This document shows, piece by piece, positions 1-10,700 of a stretch of 64,000 nucleotides of DNA (position 1 is its first letter; every line of letters starts with the position of its first letter). Where the stretch lies: contig VCMS01000119.1 of the NCBI GenBank assembly GCA_022539475.1, positions 89,445-153,444 of the forward strand. The letters run 5' to 3'. The notes beneath the pieces were generated by a model. It saw only the letters and a list, made by a program, of their open reading frames with translations. It searched no databases and was not told the origin of the DNA. Origin of the DNA: Gracilaria domingensis. Its lineage: Eukaryota; Rhodophyta; Florideophyceae; Gracilariales; Gracilariaceae. The position numbers and the translations under genes are program-made.

Positions 1-215
1 GCGAAACCGCCGAGGTACCCTGTCGCAGGAGTTGCGGGACCCGAAACGTTCGGAGCCCCGGATTGGGAATGCTGCTCGTCGCCCTGGTGAGGGTTCCTCG
101 AACCGTCGGTCGCGGAGGAAACTTCAAGTACTGAATCGTCTGAGTGCAGAGAAGTTGAGTGCGCTTGCGCGTGTGTCTTGTTGTGACGAGGAACCGGAAT
201 CTCGGATATGTCCAT
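1..215 (-). CDS. Antisense ORF of gypsy-0, N-terminal part, runs off window edge
   Basis: The reading frame is open on the minus strand from an ATG at 213-215 to the first base of the window. Its first residues read MDISEIPVPR, matching MDFTDIPVPR at the start of the antisense ORF of gypsy-3 (35998). The rest is Ser/His/Pro-rich and low in complexity, as in gypsy-3. It lies antisense to the element, about 80 bp inside the 3' LTR, where the gypsy-2 and gypsy-3 antisense genes also begin. The function is unknown; it is not gag, pol or an env I recognise. Confidence rests on the position and the shared N-terminus, because only about 71 codons are in view. Confidence 0.6.
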   Translation of the reverse strand, partial: MDISEIPVPRHNKTHAQAHSTSLHSDDSVLEVSSATDGSRNPHQGDEQHSQSGAPNVSGPATPATGYLGGF

Positions 216-226
216 GATGGACCACG

Positions 227-236
227 CTTATATACT
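227..236 (-). promoter_or_regulatory. TATA box for the gypsy-0 antisense ORF
   Basis: On the minus strand this reads AGTATATAAG, a strong TATA match, placed just upstream of the antisense ATG and just inside the 3' LTR. Equivalent boxes occur at 51151-51160 (gypsy-2) and about 36010-36022 (gypsy-3). The spacing to the ATG at 215 is only about 13 bp, so either transcription starts unusually close or translation begins further in. Confidence 0.4.
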
Positions 237-282
237 CGCTCGCTGATGAGTCTCAGCTTTCAAACCGGATGTTTCCTGCGCT

Positions 283-293
283 AAGGAGGGGGA
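283..293 (+). other. Polypurine tract of gypsy-0
   Basis: The purine run AAGGAGGGGGA lies immediately before an LTR start. The same arrangement is seen in gypsy-2 (51206-51218) and gypsy-3 (36070-36082). It would prime plus-strand DNA synthesis, and it fixes gypsy-0 as plus-oriented with its body to the left of the window. Confidence 0.6.
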
Positions 294-1064
294 TAGGTAG
301 AGCAAAACGTGCTCGCCCGGTACACGGGGAAGGATTTCATAAACCCCTGGTAAGCATGATTCCGGGTACTCGGAAGGTATGAGTATTGGCCCACGGATGG
401 GATATTTTTCGGCAGCATTGAGCTATGGCACCCTGAGGGGTCGGCCATGACGTGGCGCAGATGAGTATTGGTCGCGTGTACGCGTGTGTAGGAATGGGTG
501 TGTTCACACATGTCTTGTTACGATTTTCGGATATTTTACTGGCCGCTCCCGCGGGTTGTCACGTGCACCACGTGTATCGACCTGCTTAGGTGTGCATTAG
601 ATTATTTAATTTAGTTTAACTAATTTATCGGTTACGATATAAGAGGTGGTCTCCCGGCCACCTCCTCCTTCAGTAAAGGGTAACCGAGTTCGGCTCTGAA
701 CCAAGTTCGCCTGCGCAAAGTGTAAAACTCCCTTAGGAGGGTCACCGCGTACGGTACGGATTGAATTCATCCCTCGGGATCACTCAGGCAATACTGACCA
801 TTGTGCCCTTGCCTTTGGGCTTATTTATTCCGTGTCTTCGGATTTTCTGTTTCGTTTACTGTGCAGTTGTACTGCTTTTACCACAATTGGTAGCGTTTCC
901 GTCTCTGTATAGAGCTGTGCCGCGTGGGCTTAATACCCATCGTCGTCTCCCGGCGCCGTGTCTGTTGCCGCTTGCCGCACGTCCCGCCGCGGGATTCCTC
1001 TCTTTCCCTCCTTTGTTTTCCTTTCTTTTTCCCCGTTTTACCTAGGGCTTACACCGCTCTACGG
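294..1064 (+). repeat. 3' LTR of gypsy-0 (right end unresolved)
   Basis: The segment starts with GGTAGAGCAAAACG, matching the TGTAGAGCAAAACG start of the gypsy-2 LTRs and TGTAGAGCAAAC of gypsy-3. It contains a TATA-like GATATAAGAGG around 635-645 and ends in a pyrimidine-rich stretch resembling the distal part of the gypsy-3 LTR. No GCACCACA end is found before the pogo insertion at 1065, so the LTR is either cut there or rearranged. A plus-strand open frame at 761-1045 encodes only hydrophobic low-complexity residues and is not a gene. Confidence 0.55.
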
Positions 1065-1066
1065 TA

Positions 1067-1222
1067 CAGGTGGTCACTGTAGATAGTGTGGCCCACACTA
1101 TTTGGAAAACATCGATTTCTGAGCATCTCACAGTAAAAGGTGTGGGCCACACTATATCAGTACCCACACTAAAAAGGTTATGGCTTTATTAGTGTGGGCC
1201 ACACTAAAACAGTGTAACAGTA
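1067..1222. repeat. Left terminal and subterminal repeats of the pogo-like element
   Basis: GTGGTCACTGTA at the tip is followed by several copies of the palindromic TAGTGTGGCCCACACTA and its half-sites near 1086, 1140, 1165, 1192 and 1225. Such subterminal modules are likely transposase-binding sites; that role is inferred. Confidence 0.7.
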
Positions 1223-1233
1223 ATAGTGTGGCT

Positions 1234-2880
1234 TCAGTTGGAGCTCAACCCCACCGGTTCTCCTTCGAAATTTGCGCGATACTTGCGAATGATCGCCTGC
1301 AATTCGAAGAACAACTGTCGCTCCTCCCACACTCCATTCAAGTTCAAAGCCATACCACACCGTATCATAGCCTTACGGGCATAGGTCACACCCTCTTCGT
1401 CCCTCTGAGCGCTAACAGCTCGCACGGACTGCGCAGCAAGTTTCAAAAAGTGCCGTTTCCCTGGATTTGTCAGTTTACCGGACGCCTTTTCTCCATTTAC
1501 CCACATCTCTTTTGCTAACATATCCATTTTGAAGTCGTCCCATTCCTTGCGCCAGTATGTTTTCAACTTCTGAATGACAAAACTATCAGCCGGCTGCACC
1601 AAATGCGTTGCGTTACATAGAAAAAAGCGAATCTCGGTGTTACTCTGCGCCAACGCAACACTAACTTCTTCTGTTATGTCGTGCGTGTTAACGTTGTCGA
1701 TGTAAAGAACGCGTTTACGCCCGTTCGGCAGGGGTTGGAAAACTTGTTTCTCCTTCACCCACTCTAGAAAAACGCGTTTGTCCATCCAAGCTTTCGGTCC
1801 GGTCCTATACACGACACCCGGAACATCATCTGGCAATCCACGGATGGGGTAGTTTTTGTCCGCATTCTTGAAGATAAGCATGGGAGTTTCGAGGCGTCCC
1901 TGAGGTCCACCAGCAATTAATACCATCATCGTAATGCCATCGTCCCCGGAAACGACATCCGCATACCTCACTTGTATCTCCAATTAGAGCCAGTGTCTTG
2001 TGGTTGTCCATATTTATGCAAAATGGGTCTCATCTCCGTTAAAAGCGTCCGCTTCTAGGAGTGCTTTGGAACGAAAATCACGAGCAAGCTGTCCGAGGTG
2101 GTACGCGACCTCTTGCTCGATTTGTTCCTGCTTGGAAGGAGAAACCATAAGCTTGCCGCATTGCGCCCTGCTCACAATCCGTGATCGTTGCATGAAGGAT
2201 TGTACCCATCGGCTTGTGATATGTTCTTTTATCAAGTTGTTGCTGCGCTGGTCGCATGTATGTTCGTTTTATAATTCGGAAGTGGACTTCATAATAATGT
2301 TCAGCGCCAGCTTACGCAACAAACGAGCATTGAATTTCACACCGGTCTTTCTCATGCGGTTAAACTCTTCCAGTAAATCTCCCTGTAGAGCTTGCACCCA
2401 TGGTGTGATACGACGACCCCTCCCAGAAATGGCTTTGCAGAAGTGGCGCTTTAATCCTGTCTTGGTTGGTTTGACAAAGGTGAACTTGTTGGTTTTGGAC
2501 TTCTTGTTGTGGCCAACTACTAGCTGGTGACGTTGTTTCCAATACCTGCTCGCCTTTTGTAGGTTTGCCTTGTTATTTCCCCGGAAGTATTGAGGGAACT
2601 GCTGCACTGCTTTTGATATGATTAGTTTGATGCCTTGGGCGTCAGCTGTGTTAATCATCCAACGCGCAATTTGTGCTCGACTTGTGTTTGTTAGAACAAT
2701 TTGTGGCTTTCGATTGTGTTTGAAACTGTCGACGGATTCATTAGAGGTGGTATTAGACGGAGAATGGTTTGTTTCATTGGGCTGTGGGGTCGTCTTTGGA
2801 TTGCTTGGGCCACTCAGAGTGGTGTTCAATGGAGCTCGACGGGCAAATGCGTTGAGGATAGGTGAGGCTGTAAGGGACAT
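1234..2880 (-). pseudogene. pogo-like DDE transposase, broken
   Basis: This would have cut and joined the flanking element. It reads from 2880 leftward: a Ser/Thr/Asn-rich N-terminus, a basic region to 2269, then the catalytic part. The first acidic motif NGDETHF lies at about 2020-2040, DNVNTH at about 1690, and ATHLVQPAD, typical of the DDE_1 (pogo/Tigger) family, at about 1610. Breaks are an in-frame TAA at 2269-2271, a one-base shift just after GDETHFA (about 2014) and a second shift near 1975. The frame is otherwise open, so decay is modest, but no functional protein can be made from this copy. The source family is confident; a closer subfamily is not assigned. Confidence 0.8.
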
Positions 2881-3023
2881 CTCGTTCAGTCTTGAGAGGT
2901 AAAGAAAAGAGCAGTAACCGAGAAGATAGTTTTGTTATCGGATTAGTTTATCGCACGTGCAAAAGTGGTCGCTCGCATTGTCCAGTTCGTATTTCCCGCG
3001 CAATTTGTTCCCCCGAGCATGAA

Positions 3024-3135
3024 ACCCACACTATATCTGATCGCCGATTGTATAGGCGCCAACCAATTAGTGTGGCCCACACTATTTCATGCGGCCACAC
3101 TAATTTGGCACCCACACTAGTTACAGTGACCAGTG
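3024..3135. repeat. Right terminal and subterminal repeats of the pogo-like element
   Basis: CCCACACTA / TAGTGTGG modules occur near 3026, 3067, 3093 and 3111. They end in TTACAGTGACCAGTG before the TA at 3136. The tip is the inverted counterpart of the left end with small differences. Confidence 0.7.
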
Positions 3136-3137
3136 TA

Positions 3138-3365
3138 CCTTTCCTCCCGACCATTCCTTCACTTCCCGCCGGATTCCTGGATCAGGCCCGTTCACCCATC
3201 AACCTCCGTAGGTATATCCCGTACCACGGGCGGTCTTAAACCCGCACTATCCGTGTTCGGAGGGATCACCACTGAGTTCACCTCGTCTAGAGGGCAAGGA
3301 CTCGAACGCCTTGAGAGACGATCCCATCGCTGGGGTTTTGCTCTACAACCGGAGCGCGATTTACA
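3138..3365 (-). repeat. 3' LTR fragment of gypsy-1
   Basis: Reading the minus strand from 3347, the sequence begins TGTAGAGCAAAACCCC, matching the LTR starts of gypsy-2 and gypsy-3. A purine-rich tract (AGTAGGGGGAGGA on the minus strand, about 3367-3380) lies just upstream, so the true start could be at 3347 or 3365. The LTR is cut by the pogo element at 3137; its remainder is not clearly recognisable to the left. Confidence 0.5.
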
Positions 3366-3376
3366 CTGTCCTCCCC

Positions 3377-5517
3377 CTACTTAGGGTGCGATACGGCTTC
3401 CGTATTTGGAGCAAATACCGGAGACGGGGGGTCAATCTCATTCAACTCAGTAGAGGGTGTAGGTTTAACCCCTGAGAGTCCGGGGTTATCCTTGAGCATC
3501 TCTGTAGTGCTAGGCAAATCAGAGAGACCGCGTTGCGGGTGGGGTAAAACCGATGGGCGGTTCGAGGTAGCACCCAATTGTTCGGTCTCCTGGTGGGGCG
3601 GTGAGCCATTTCCGGTATTCGGCCTTGCGATAACTTCCTAGATAGCGCTGGGGGGCGATACATGCGATCTCGGGATACCCGCTCGTGCTGATTATCGATA
3701 TCGAGCACGACGGTTGTCTCCTGTACGGATACTACCCGATAGGGGCCACTGGAAATGGGGGAGAGCTTATGCCGCTTCTCCTCCTCAGGATTATAGTACT
3801 CCTTCCTGAGGAACACGTACTTACAAGCCCGCAGTTGCGGTAGCGGTCTGCGAATTCGACTATCGAAATTGCGTTTGTAAGCGAGTTCAGCGTTATCCAT
3901 CGAGCGTTTAGCAATAGGCACCATGATGGTTAACCATTTCTTCCACGCGTCGCGATGTAACCTCGGTGTCGAGTATTCGTCCAGAGTTGGCTGTGCCTCA
4001 ATAGCAAGGGGAGGCGGTCTCCTTGACAGGACCAACTCGAAAGGGGACGAAGACGTGACCCGATGTACTTGGGTATTATACGCACATTTGATTGCGCCAG
4101 TGTACAGATCCCAAGTCTTGGGGTCTTCCGCAACGTAGGATCTCAATGCATCAAGAATCGTTCGGTTAAATCTCTCTGCTTGACCATTAGTTTGGGGATG
4201 ATGCGTAGTTGTAAACAGATTCCTGATATCCAGGATGCGACACACGTCTTGAAAGAACTTCGACGTAAACTGAGAGCCGTTTTCGGAGAGTAAGTGTACC
4301 GGTGGTACATAGACAAAGACCCAGTTGGTAACAAACGACCGAGCCACAGCGGCAGCAGTAATCCGGTTAAGCGGCACAGTCCGTACCAGCTTCGAGATGC
4401 GATCGGTAATTACCAAGAGGTATTGATTCCCTTGCGAGGTTCTGATCAATTCGCCTAGAATTTGAAAGGCGAGAGACTCCAGCGGCGTCCTTGCGGGGAA
4501 TAAATTTAACTTCTTGGAGTGCTTCCTCAATTTGATGTCGTTATTGGCACATTGCTGACAGGACCAGTGTACTGCATAACAGTCAAATGCCATTGCCGAC
4601 CAGTAAAAATTCTTTCTCAGTGTGAGATACAACTTTCTTCCTCCCGGATGGGTCCCAACTTCACGTAGTGAGAGAGATGAAGAACGCGACTCTGCAAGGA
4701 GTGCGGCACTACTATTTGCGGGTTCGTTGACACCTTCCTTACTAGGTAGCCTTGATCGTTCACATGAAAAGGCAAGTGATATCCAGCGTTCAGACGAGCT
4801 CGTACCTGCGTACAGAAGGGATCCGTGTGCTGTTCCCTTATCATCCTCTCGGACGTGATGGGTAAAAATGATCCGACACCCGGCTCAGCGGGTCGTGTGG
4901 CGAGAATGTCGTCACACACGTTATCCGACAGGATTTCAGTACTCCCCGCGAGGTCACCAAGCATAAAGCATGGGATATCAGCGTCCTCGGTAGGCCCCGC
5001 TTCAGCTGTTGTGCCCAGATGGGATAGTTCGTCTGCGTACAAGTTGAGGAAGCCCTTCTTGTACTCGACTTTGAAGTCAAATTCCGACAGTCGGAGTCTC
5101 GAACGCATCAAGCATCCCGATGGTTCTGTGATATCCATGAGCCAACGGAGGCACTTGTGGTTAGTGTGCACAATAAAGTGAGTTCCCATCAAATATGGTC
5201 TGAGAGTAGACAATGCCCACACTACGGCAAGACATTTCTTCTCGGACACCGAGTAATTTCGTTCGTGGACGTTCAACGATCTCGACCAGTACCCGATAGG
5301 GTGTCGTTTCGCGGTCTTGTCGGTTTGAAACAAAGCACAGCCAACCTGGTTCGCACTAGTGTCGTTGTCGACCTCATAGGGTAACCCAGGTTTGGGGAGA
5401 GCCAAAATTGGCGATGACGTTACGGTGTCAACCATTGTTGTAAAAGCGGATGCCTCTAAACCTCCAAACGGGGCTGGTTCAACAGGTTTTCCTTTCGTAA
5501 GGAGCTTATTGAATGGT
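3377..5517 (-). pseudogene. gypsy-1 pol, RNase H and integrase part, broken
   Basis: From 5517 leftward the translation shows the RT-RNase H connection, an RNase H domain with the characteristic ERNYSVSEKKCLAVVWAL segment (about 5250-5300), and an integrase. The integrase zinc finger is degraded: the CXXC pair reads CQQC at about 4545-4560. The first catalytic Asp segment reads LAFQILGEL where gypsy-2 has VAIDLLGEF, and the second reads LLSENGSQF instead of LLSDNGPQF, so two of three catalytic acids are lost. A GPY/F-like SGPYRVVSV follows at about 3740. Shifts occur near 4630 and 3570. After a short linker the sequence jumps to the LTR, so the chromodomain and antisense gene have been deleted. 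Confidence 0.8.
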
Positions 5518-5522
5518 AAAGC

Positions 5523-5985
5523 TGTCGAGAAAACCTGTAAAGATAAAGATAAAGAAGGATATAAATATGTCAGTCAAGATAACTTTAGAGGTAACTTACC
5601 TCTTGGCGCACTACGGCTCCATCGGAGCCTTGTTACGTTGTAGACGGATGACGTCCTCCCCGACGCTGTTCGGTCAGGTTGAAGTGTAGTTCAATGTTGA
5701 GTAGTTGCTGATTGTGGTAGAAGATGATGGTTTACTTTAATCGGAGTTGCGGCCGTACAGGGCCTCTTATACTACTACATTGTCTTCCTTCCCCTGCATA
5801 TACGTATTGATTTCTAAGTATTACGTTGCGCTTCACTCTCCAAGTAAAGTAATGCACATATTACATGTGCATTCGTTCCGAATGCAAATAAATTCTCCAA
5901 GCAAATGCAATTACTGCAAATGCAAAATATTATGTGTACTTGTTACGTACGTGTTTCTCACGTCTTCAAATGCAGATAATCTACA
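5523..5985 (-). repeat. copia-A 3' LTR
   Basis: This 463-bp copy starts, in element orientation, with TGTAGATTATCTGC and ends with CTCGACA, so it has canonical TG...CA ends. The flanking interior in element orientation is purine-rich (AAAAAAGAAAATGCTGGAG), a plausible polypurine tract at about 5986-6005. Confidence 0.88.
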
Positions 5986-6082
5986 CTCCAGCATTTTCTT
6001 TTTTGCGCGAAGTTCAAAAATCTCAAATATCCGAATAGTTCTCAGTGCTCTCTCGATTTTGCACCCAGCCTGTTGGTGTGAT

Positions 6083-7340
6083 TCACAATTTGTTACTCAT
6101 CATAAGCTGCCGTAATGGATGAGCGTTTGATACCATCCCTTTCGTCATATCATCTGACACATTTTCAGTGCCCGGTATCCACGCCAAGTAACGTAAGTCT
6201 CCTCTTGCATGACTCTCTCTCATAGCTGAAATATCGAACTGTAGACGTTTCTCGAGAGTTCCACTGTTCTTTGCAATAATATTAAATACAGTTCTCGAGT
6301 TCACAGAAGCATCAATTCCAATTGGGGTTCCGATTCCGATTGTTTCTCCTATCATGTGCTTCGCAACATACGCATTATCAAATCCATAAAGCAATGCATG
6401 AACTTCTGCCGCCATAACCGATCTGGTAACTCTCCTGCATTTTGAACTTCCATAATGAATAATTTTTCATTATTGTTTCCATCTACAATAGCCAGAACGA
6501 AGCCAATCTGTGATCTATGGTTTTCCGTATTCGCAAAAGATGCGTCCGTAAATAAAGCTAATCGGACAGATTTCATATGCAATGGTACGTACTTCAATCC
6601 ATACTTTGATGTTTCTGTGCATCTGTTCACTACCTTCTTGAGCTTCTCGTATTCAGATGAGGATGGATTCCGAGATGCGCTCGCCAATAGTTGTACGGAG
6701 GCACAAAGATCGGGACGCGTGCAACATCCCACATATTGTATTTGTGCCCTAGTGCTTGCAAACTGCTCCGGTGAGTCCTCGAACTTCATAGATTCTAGTT
6801 TGTTAGACTGCTGAATATTGATTGTGCAATTAGATAACTTACATATATTCAGCCCATTAAAATCCAATCCTTGCCCATTGCGTAGTATCTTCCTTGGTTT
6901 GTTTTTGAATCGTTTAGCCTCATTGTCTTCTCTTAGCAAAAATTCTTTGTCTCCAAATCCGAACGAATCGTTAACCTGCAAAACGGTTAAGCCTCTCAAA
7001 GAAGTTTCTTCACGTCTGTATAGCAAACAAGGATCTGCTTTTGTGGGAGCCATATCCAGTTTCTGCTTGTGGTGGGTATGGTAAGTTAAAAACCAGTGGA
7101 GACACTTTCCGGAATACCATACAAGGGTTTGAGTACTCGCAATACTTCGCTCTTCTTGAGTCCCATGTCCTTAGGTGCTTTCAGATATATCTTCCTTTCA
7201 ATTTGGGATTCGGATTGTACGTACGCCTGCGAAGTATCTCTTATATACGCTTCGTACTCAGGAAATGAGGCTGCCAATGAGAACGCCACGCGCTGACCAA
7301 GTCTGGATATTGTCGGAGATTTTGTAGCAATATTGAGGGC
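6083..7340 (-). pseudogene. copia-A reverse transcriptase and RNase H, C-terminal half, broken
   Basis: From 7340 leftward there is the RT palm beginning just after the copia-B insertion, RDTSQAYVQSES (where RDxSxAY is typical of copia RT), then KPLYGIPES at about 7120. The catalytic YVDD position reads LQVNDSFGFG at about 6970. The copia signature QYVGCCTRPDLCASV lies at about 6710 and the RNase H segment LFTDASFANTENHRSQIGF at about 6500-6550. The RNase H tail (AWIPGTENVSDDMTKG, about 6130-6180) is in another frame. Shifts lie near 7070 and 6415. The gene makes cDNA in intact elements; this one cannot. Confidence 0.82.
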
Positions 7341-7345
7341 ACCTT

Positions 7346-7696
7346 AATGAAAGCTGGGTGTATGGGAACGAACGACTGATAGACTAATAACAATACTTTT
7401 CTCACGGCGGCGGTGGAGTAGTGGATGGTCTGTGCTTGACCTCCTTCTGTTGTCCGTCGCGCCCTGAACAAGTGGTATTTATGCACTTCCAGAAGCGCTA
7501 TATCTCGTACGAACGCGCTCAGATAATATCTAGACAGCTCACCATCCGTGAGCTCACAAACAACAAAGAGCTGTAAACCCCGCATATGCGCAATTCAGTG
7601 TAGACACGCACGAGTTCACACACGTAAGAACCTCATACAGAATCTGACGTAATACAAGTACGTCTCACAATTGCGCAAACACACGCAATTCTAACA
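7346..7696 (-). repeat. copia-B 3' LTR
   Basis: In element orientation it starts TGTTAGAATTGCG and ends CTTTCATT. The perfect TSD places the end two bases past the canonical CA, so either the ends are TG...TT or integration was imprecise. An open frame at 7241-7585 is LTR sequence plus flank, not a gene. Confidence 0.9.
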
Positions 7697-7718
7697 CCAA
7701 TCCATTTTCGAAAACCTA

Positions 7719-10700
7719 CTAGCCAGTAGACTTGTTGGAACTGTTGTGAAGTGCTGCTTCGAAATCAATCGAGATCTTTCCACAGTAGAGCAATAGTTGC
7801 AAAGCTTCCGCCAACGGACTGTCCGTTTTCGTCAGTGGATCACCGTAGTTGCATTTTCCAGGCACCCAGATCATGCGCTCAATCTTCTTTGTCTCGTAGT
7901 CATATCGAATGACACTGATATCTCCGCGTATAGACCGATCTGTTGCATTACGGCAGGTAGACAGTGTAACGTATAAATCTTTGGAGTCGACAACGATCCA
8001 TAATCCAACTTGGATACCCAACAAAGTCTTGAACGCGTTACACAGAACCTTTCCTTGGTCGATAGCCTCACCGGCTGCAAGAGTTTCTGCCGATCCTATC
8101 GACTTGACTGGTCTTCGAGACTTGTGTGAAGTCCAGCAAATTGTATGAAAGATGGAGTCGATAGAAAGGTCACCAAATAAAAGTCCGGCCACAAATCCCA
8201 GTTGTCCATGATCAGTAGAGCGACTGGCGTCGCAAAACACTACAACGCGACATTCCTTCTGCCCACTTGGTCTTAGAAAACTCAGCAGGGAGCCACGTCT
8301 TTTCAATTCCTTCAAAAGGTTAATCTGAGTTATAAGATCTTTGACAAGCGGTTCAGGCCCTTTCTGTTGGAGGTAGCTCGCAGCATGTGCACAGAACGGA
8401 GAAGCGGCGATCCCTAACCAACCAATTGAGCTATTGACAGAACGAAATGCAGACGACTCAATAGCGTTTAGACACTTGTCAAGTTCCTTGCGGCGATTAC
8501 GGCTGATCACGTAGCTTTCGAACGTTTGAAGCTTCTCCTCACCATCAATAGTAACGGTGTAATCTTCCTTCTGGTGCACGCGAAGTCCATAAAAATTGAA
8601 CGATCCAGGGCCATAGACAATTGTGCCAAGTTCATACTGCTTTCCAATTTTCATAATCAACTCAGTAAGCTTACTTCTCTCACCAGCAAATAGTATATCA
8701 TCCACTACCTTCACTGCTAGAATGCATGTCCGGCCATTATGTGTGAGGTAGAAAAGTTGTGGGACGTATACTAACTGCATGAATCCAAAGCTGCGAAGAG
8801 CATCATCACTCACTTGTTGCCATTTGGCACCAGCATTAACCAGACCATATGCCGCTGCCAAGAGCAACCAGTAGTGTTGGTTCCTCGTCGTGCACTCTCT
8901 TGGTGGTATAACATACACATCACGTTCGGCTTCTGTCTGAAGAAACGCACTTTTGAAGTCAATTTTTGCCAATGTCCACTTATGAATGACGGCCAAAGAC
9001 AGTAAGATCCGAATTCCAACAGGCGGACAAGTTGCGGAATCAGTCTTGAGTACGTCTTTCTCTCTATCCTTATTACCATGAACAGCGATTCGGGCTTTGA
9101 GGGTAAAGGATTCATCGTCACACTTCTTCACTTTGTACAACACATGACTTGTGACAATGTTGGCGTGGCGAGGGACTTTGGATACAGGAACGACGTGAAC
9201 TGTACGCATGAATGACTTCTGTTCTCTTTCGAACGCATTCTGGGTTGCATAAAGCGGCAGTCCTTGAGCTTGGTGAAGCATAAATTCCTGACTACCAAAG
9301 GCTTTAAAGTAGGTAGCAATTATCTCGCGCTCTTTGCTTTCCAACTCCTGGCCAGGGGAGAGTTGAACCTCGGCAGACTGTAAAGTCTCTTGGGCTTGGT
9401 TCTGAGATTCTGTTGCTGCGATTGTTCCTGGATCCGTACCATTGCCATTATCTGACGCATACCTCCAGTTCTCTTCCTGAAGATTTAAAACTTCCTTATC
9501 CCCATCAAGATAGTTCACGGAATACTTCTGCGTGCGTGGGTTGTGTCTGGCCACAGTTCCTGCGTAAAACTGCTTGTCATCAGGCCAATATACTTCGATT
9601 TGGTCACCTATACTGGGATATTGGGGTCCGATGCTTGCAGGTTCTATTTCTGTATCAGCTTGTTGTTCAGATATTCTTTCCGAAGAACTGTCAGCTTGTT
9701 CTCGTGTGTCTTCTTCAGAAGAATCTAGGTAGTCTGAAAGAGATTCTTCTAGCGTTCGGTCCATATCATCAATTGCCTGTTGCACAGCAGTTGCTAGTTC
9801 CCTTGTGCGAAGTGCCGGTCTGACATCTTCGATTGCTGCTGACACTGTTCGGCCTCCCTTACCTGGCACTGTGATAGTTCTACCTTCGAGGTCAAATGAA
9901 AGTATTGGCTTTGGTTCTGACCAACGTCCTCTCTTCTCGTGTTGGAGTTTGATGTAAACTTGTACGAGGTCACCAATAGACATTGGAAATTCTTTCAAGG
10001 CTTTAGAGCGTAGAATGAGAGTTAACTTTCGTTTGGCCAGGAGGTTCGTATGTGCATCTTCCAGTTCCTGAGGCAGTAATGTGGGGCCCTTACCGGCCTC
10101 GATCGGGCGTGCGTACCCCTTGGCTAGCTCGTGTGCAGACATTACATCATTGCCATACAAATCGTTGGAGATGCGAATTGCCTGACTAATAACCAGGCGC
10201 GGATGCTGTTGAAAGCCAATGGGAGAATTTTCCTTAAGACGAAGGAAAATATCTCTTATGACCCGATGCTTAGATTCCAGTACGTTCTTGTTATGCCTCC
10301 GTGGCGGTAGAGGCCGGGCTTCTATGTGATGGAACATTAGAAACTGCTTAAACAATGAGTTACTGAATGCTGGATCAAATGCGACGGTATGGGGGAACCA
10401 GAATGGCGTAATCCAGTGTGCATCAAAAACGTAAATCGCACTCTCCATTGATGCGTTTTCAACGACGCATCCAGCAGAGTACCTTGTGGTGGAGTCCATA
10501 ATGTGCATTACACAGTACTGATCCAAGTACATATGGTCAACACACACCACCTCGTTGAAACTTCTACTCATGCTGCTGAGAGAAACCTTACGGGCTTTTT
10601 TTGGCCTGGCAGTTGTGAGGCAAACAGTACATTCTTCGAGAGTTTTCTCAAGGTAGTCTCGGACTTGTTCGTTCCAAAGACCATTCCTTTGCAGAAGTAA

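Larger units (their letters stand above)
1067..3135. mobile_element. pogo-like (Tc1/mariner superfamily) DNA transposon
   Basis: The element is about 2.07 kb and is bounded by TA dinucleotides at 1065-1066 and 3136-3137, the target duplication expected of Tc1/mariner/pogo elements. Its ends form imperfect terminal inverted repeats around GGTCACTGTA. Internal to these are repeated TAGTGTGG / CCACACTA modules at both ends. It carries one transposase gene on the minus strand, now broken. It lies between the oppositely oriented LTR sequences of gypsy-0 and gypsy-1. Confidence 0.8.

Noticed and set aside
761-1045. Plus-strand hydrophobic open frame resembling a membrane protein
   Set aside because: It lies in the gypsy-0 LTR, is pyrimidine-rich and parallels similar frames in the gypsy-3 LTR (36656-37175); composition, not coding.
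7241-7585. Minus-strand frame repeating the N-terminus of the copia-B polyprotein frame
   Set aside because: It is the 3' LTR of copia-B; the shared residues are LTR sequence read in the same phase.
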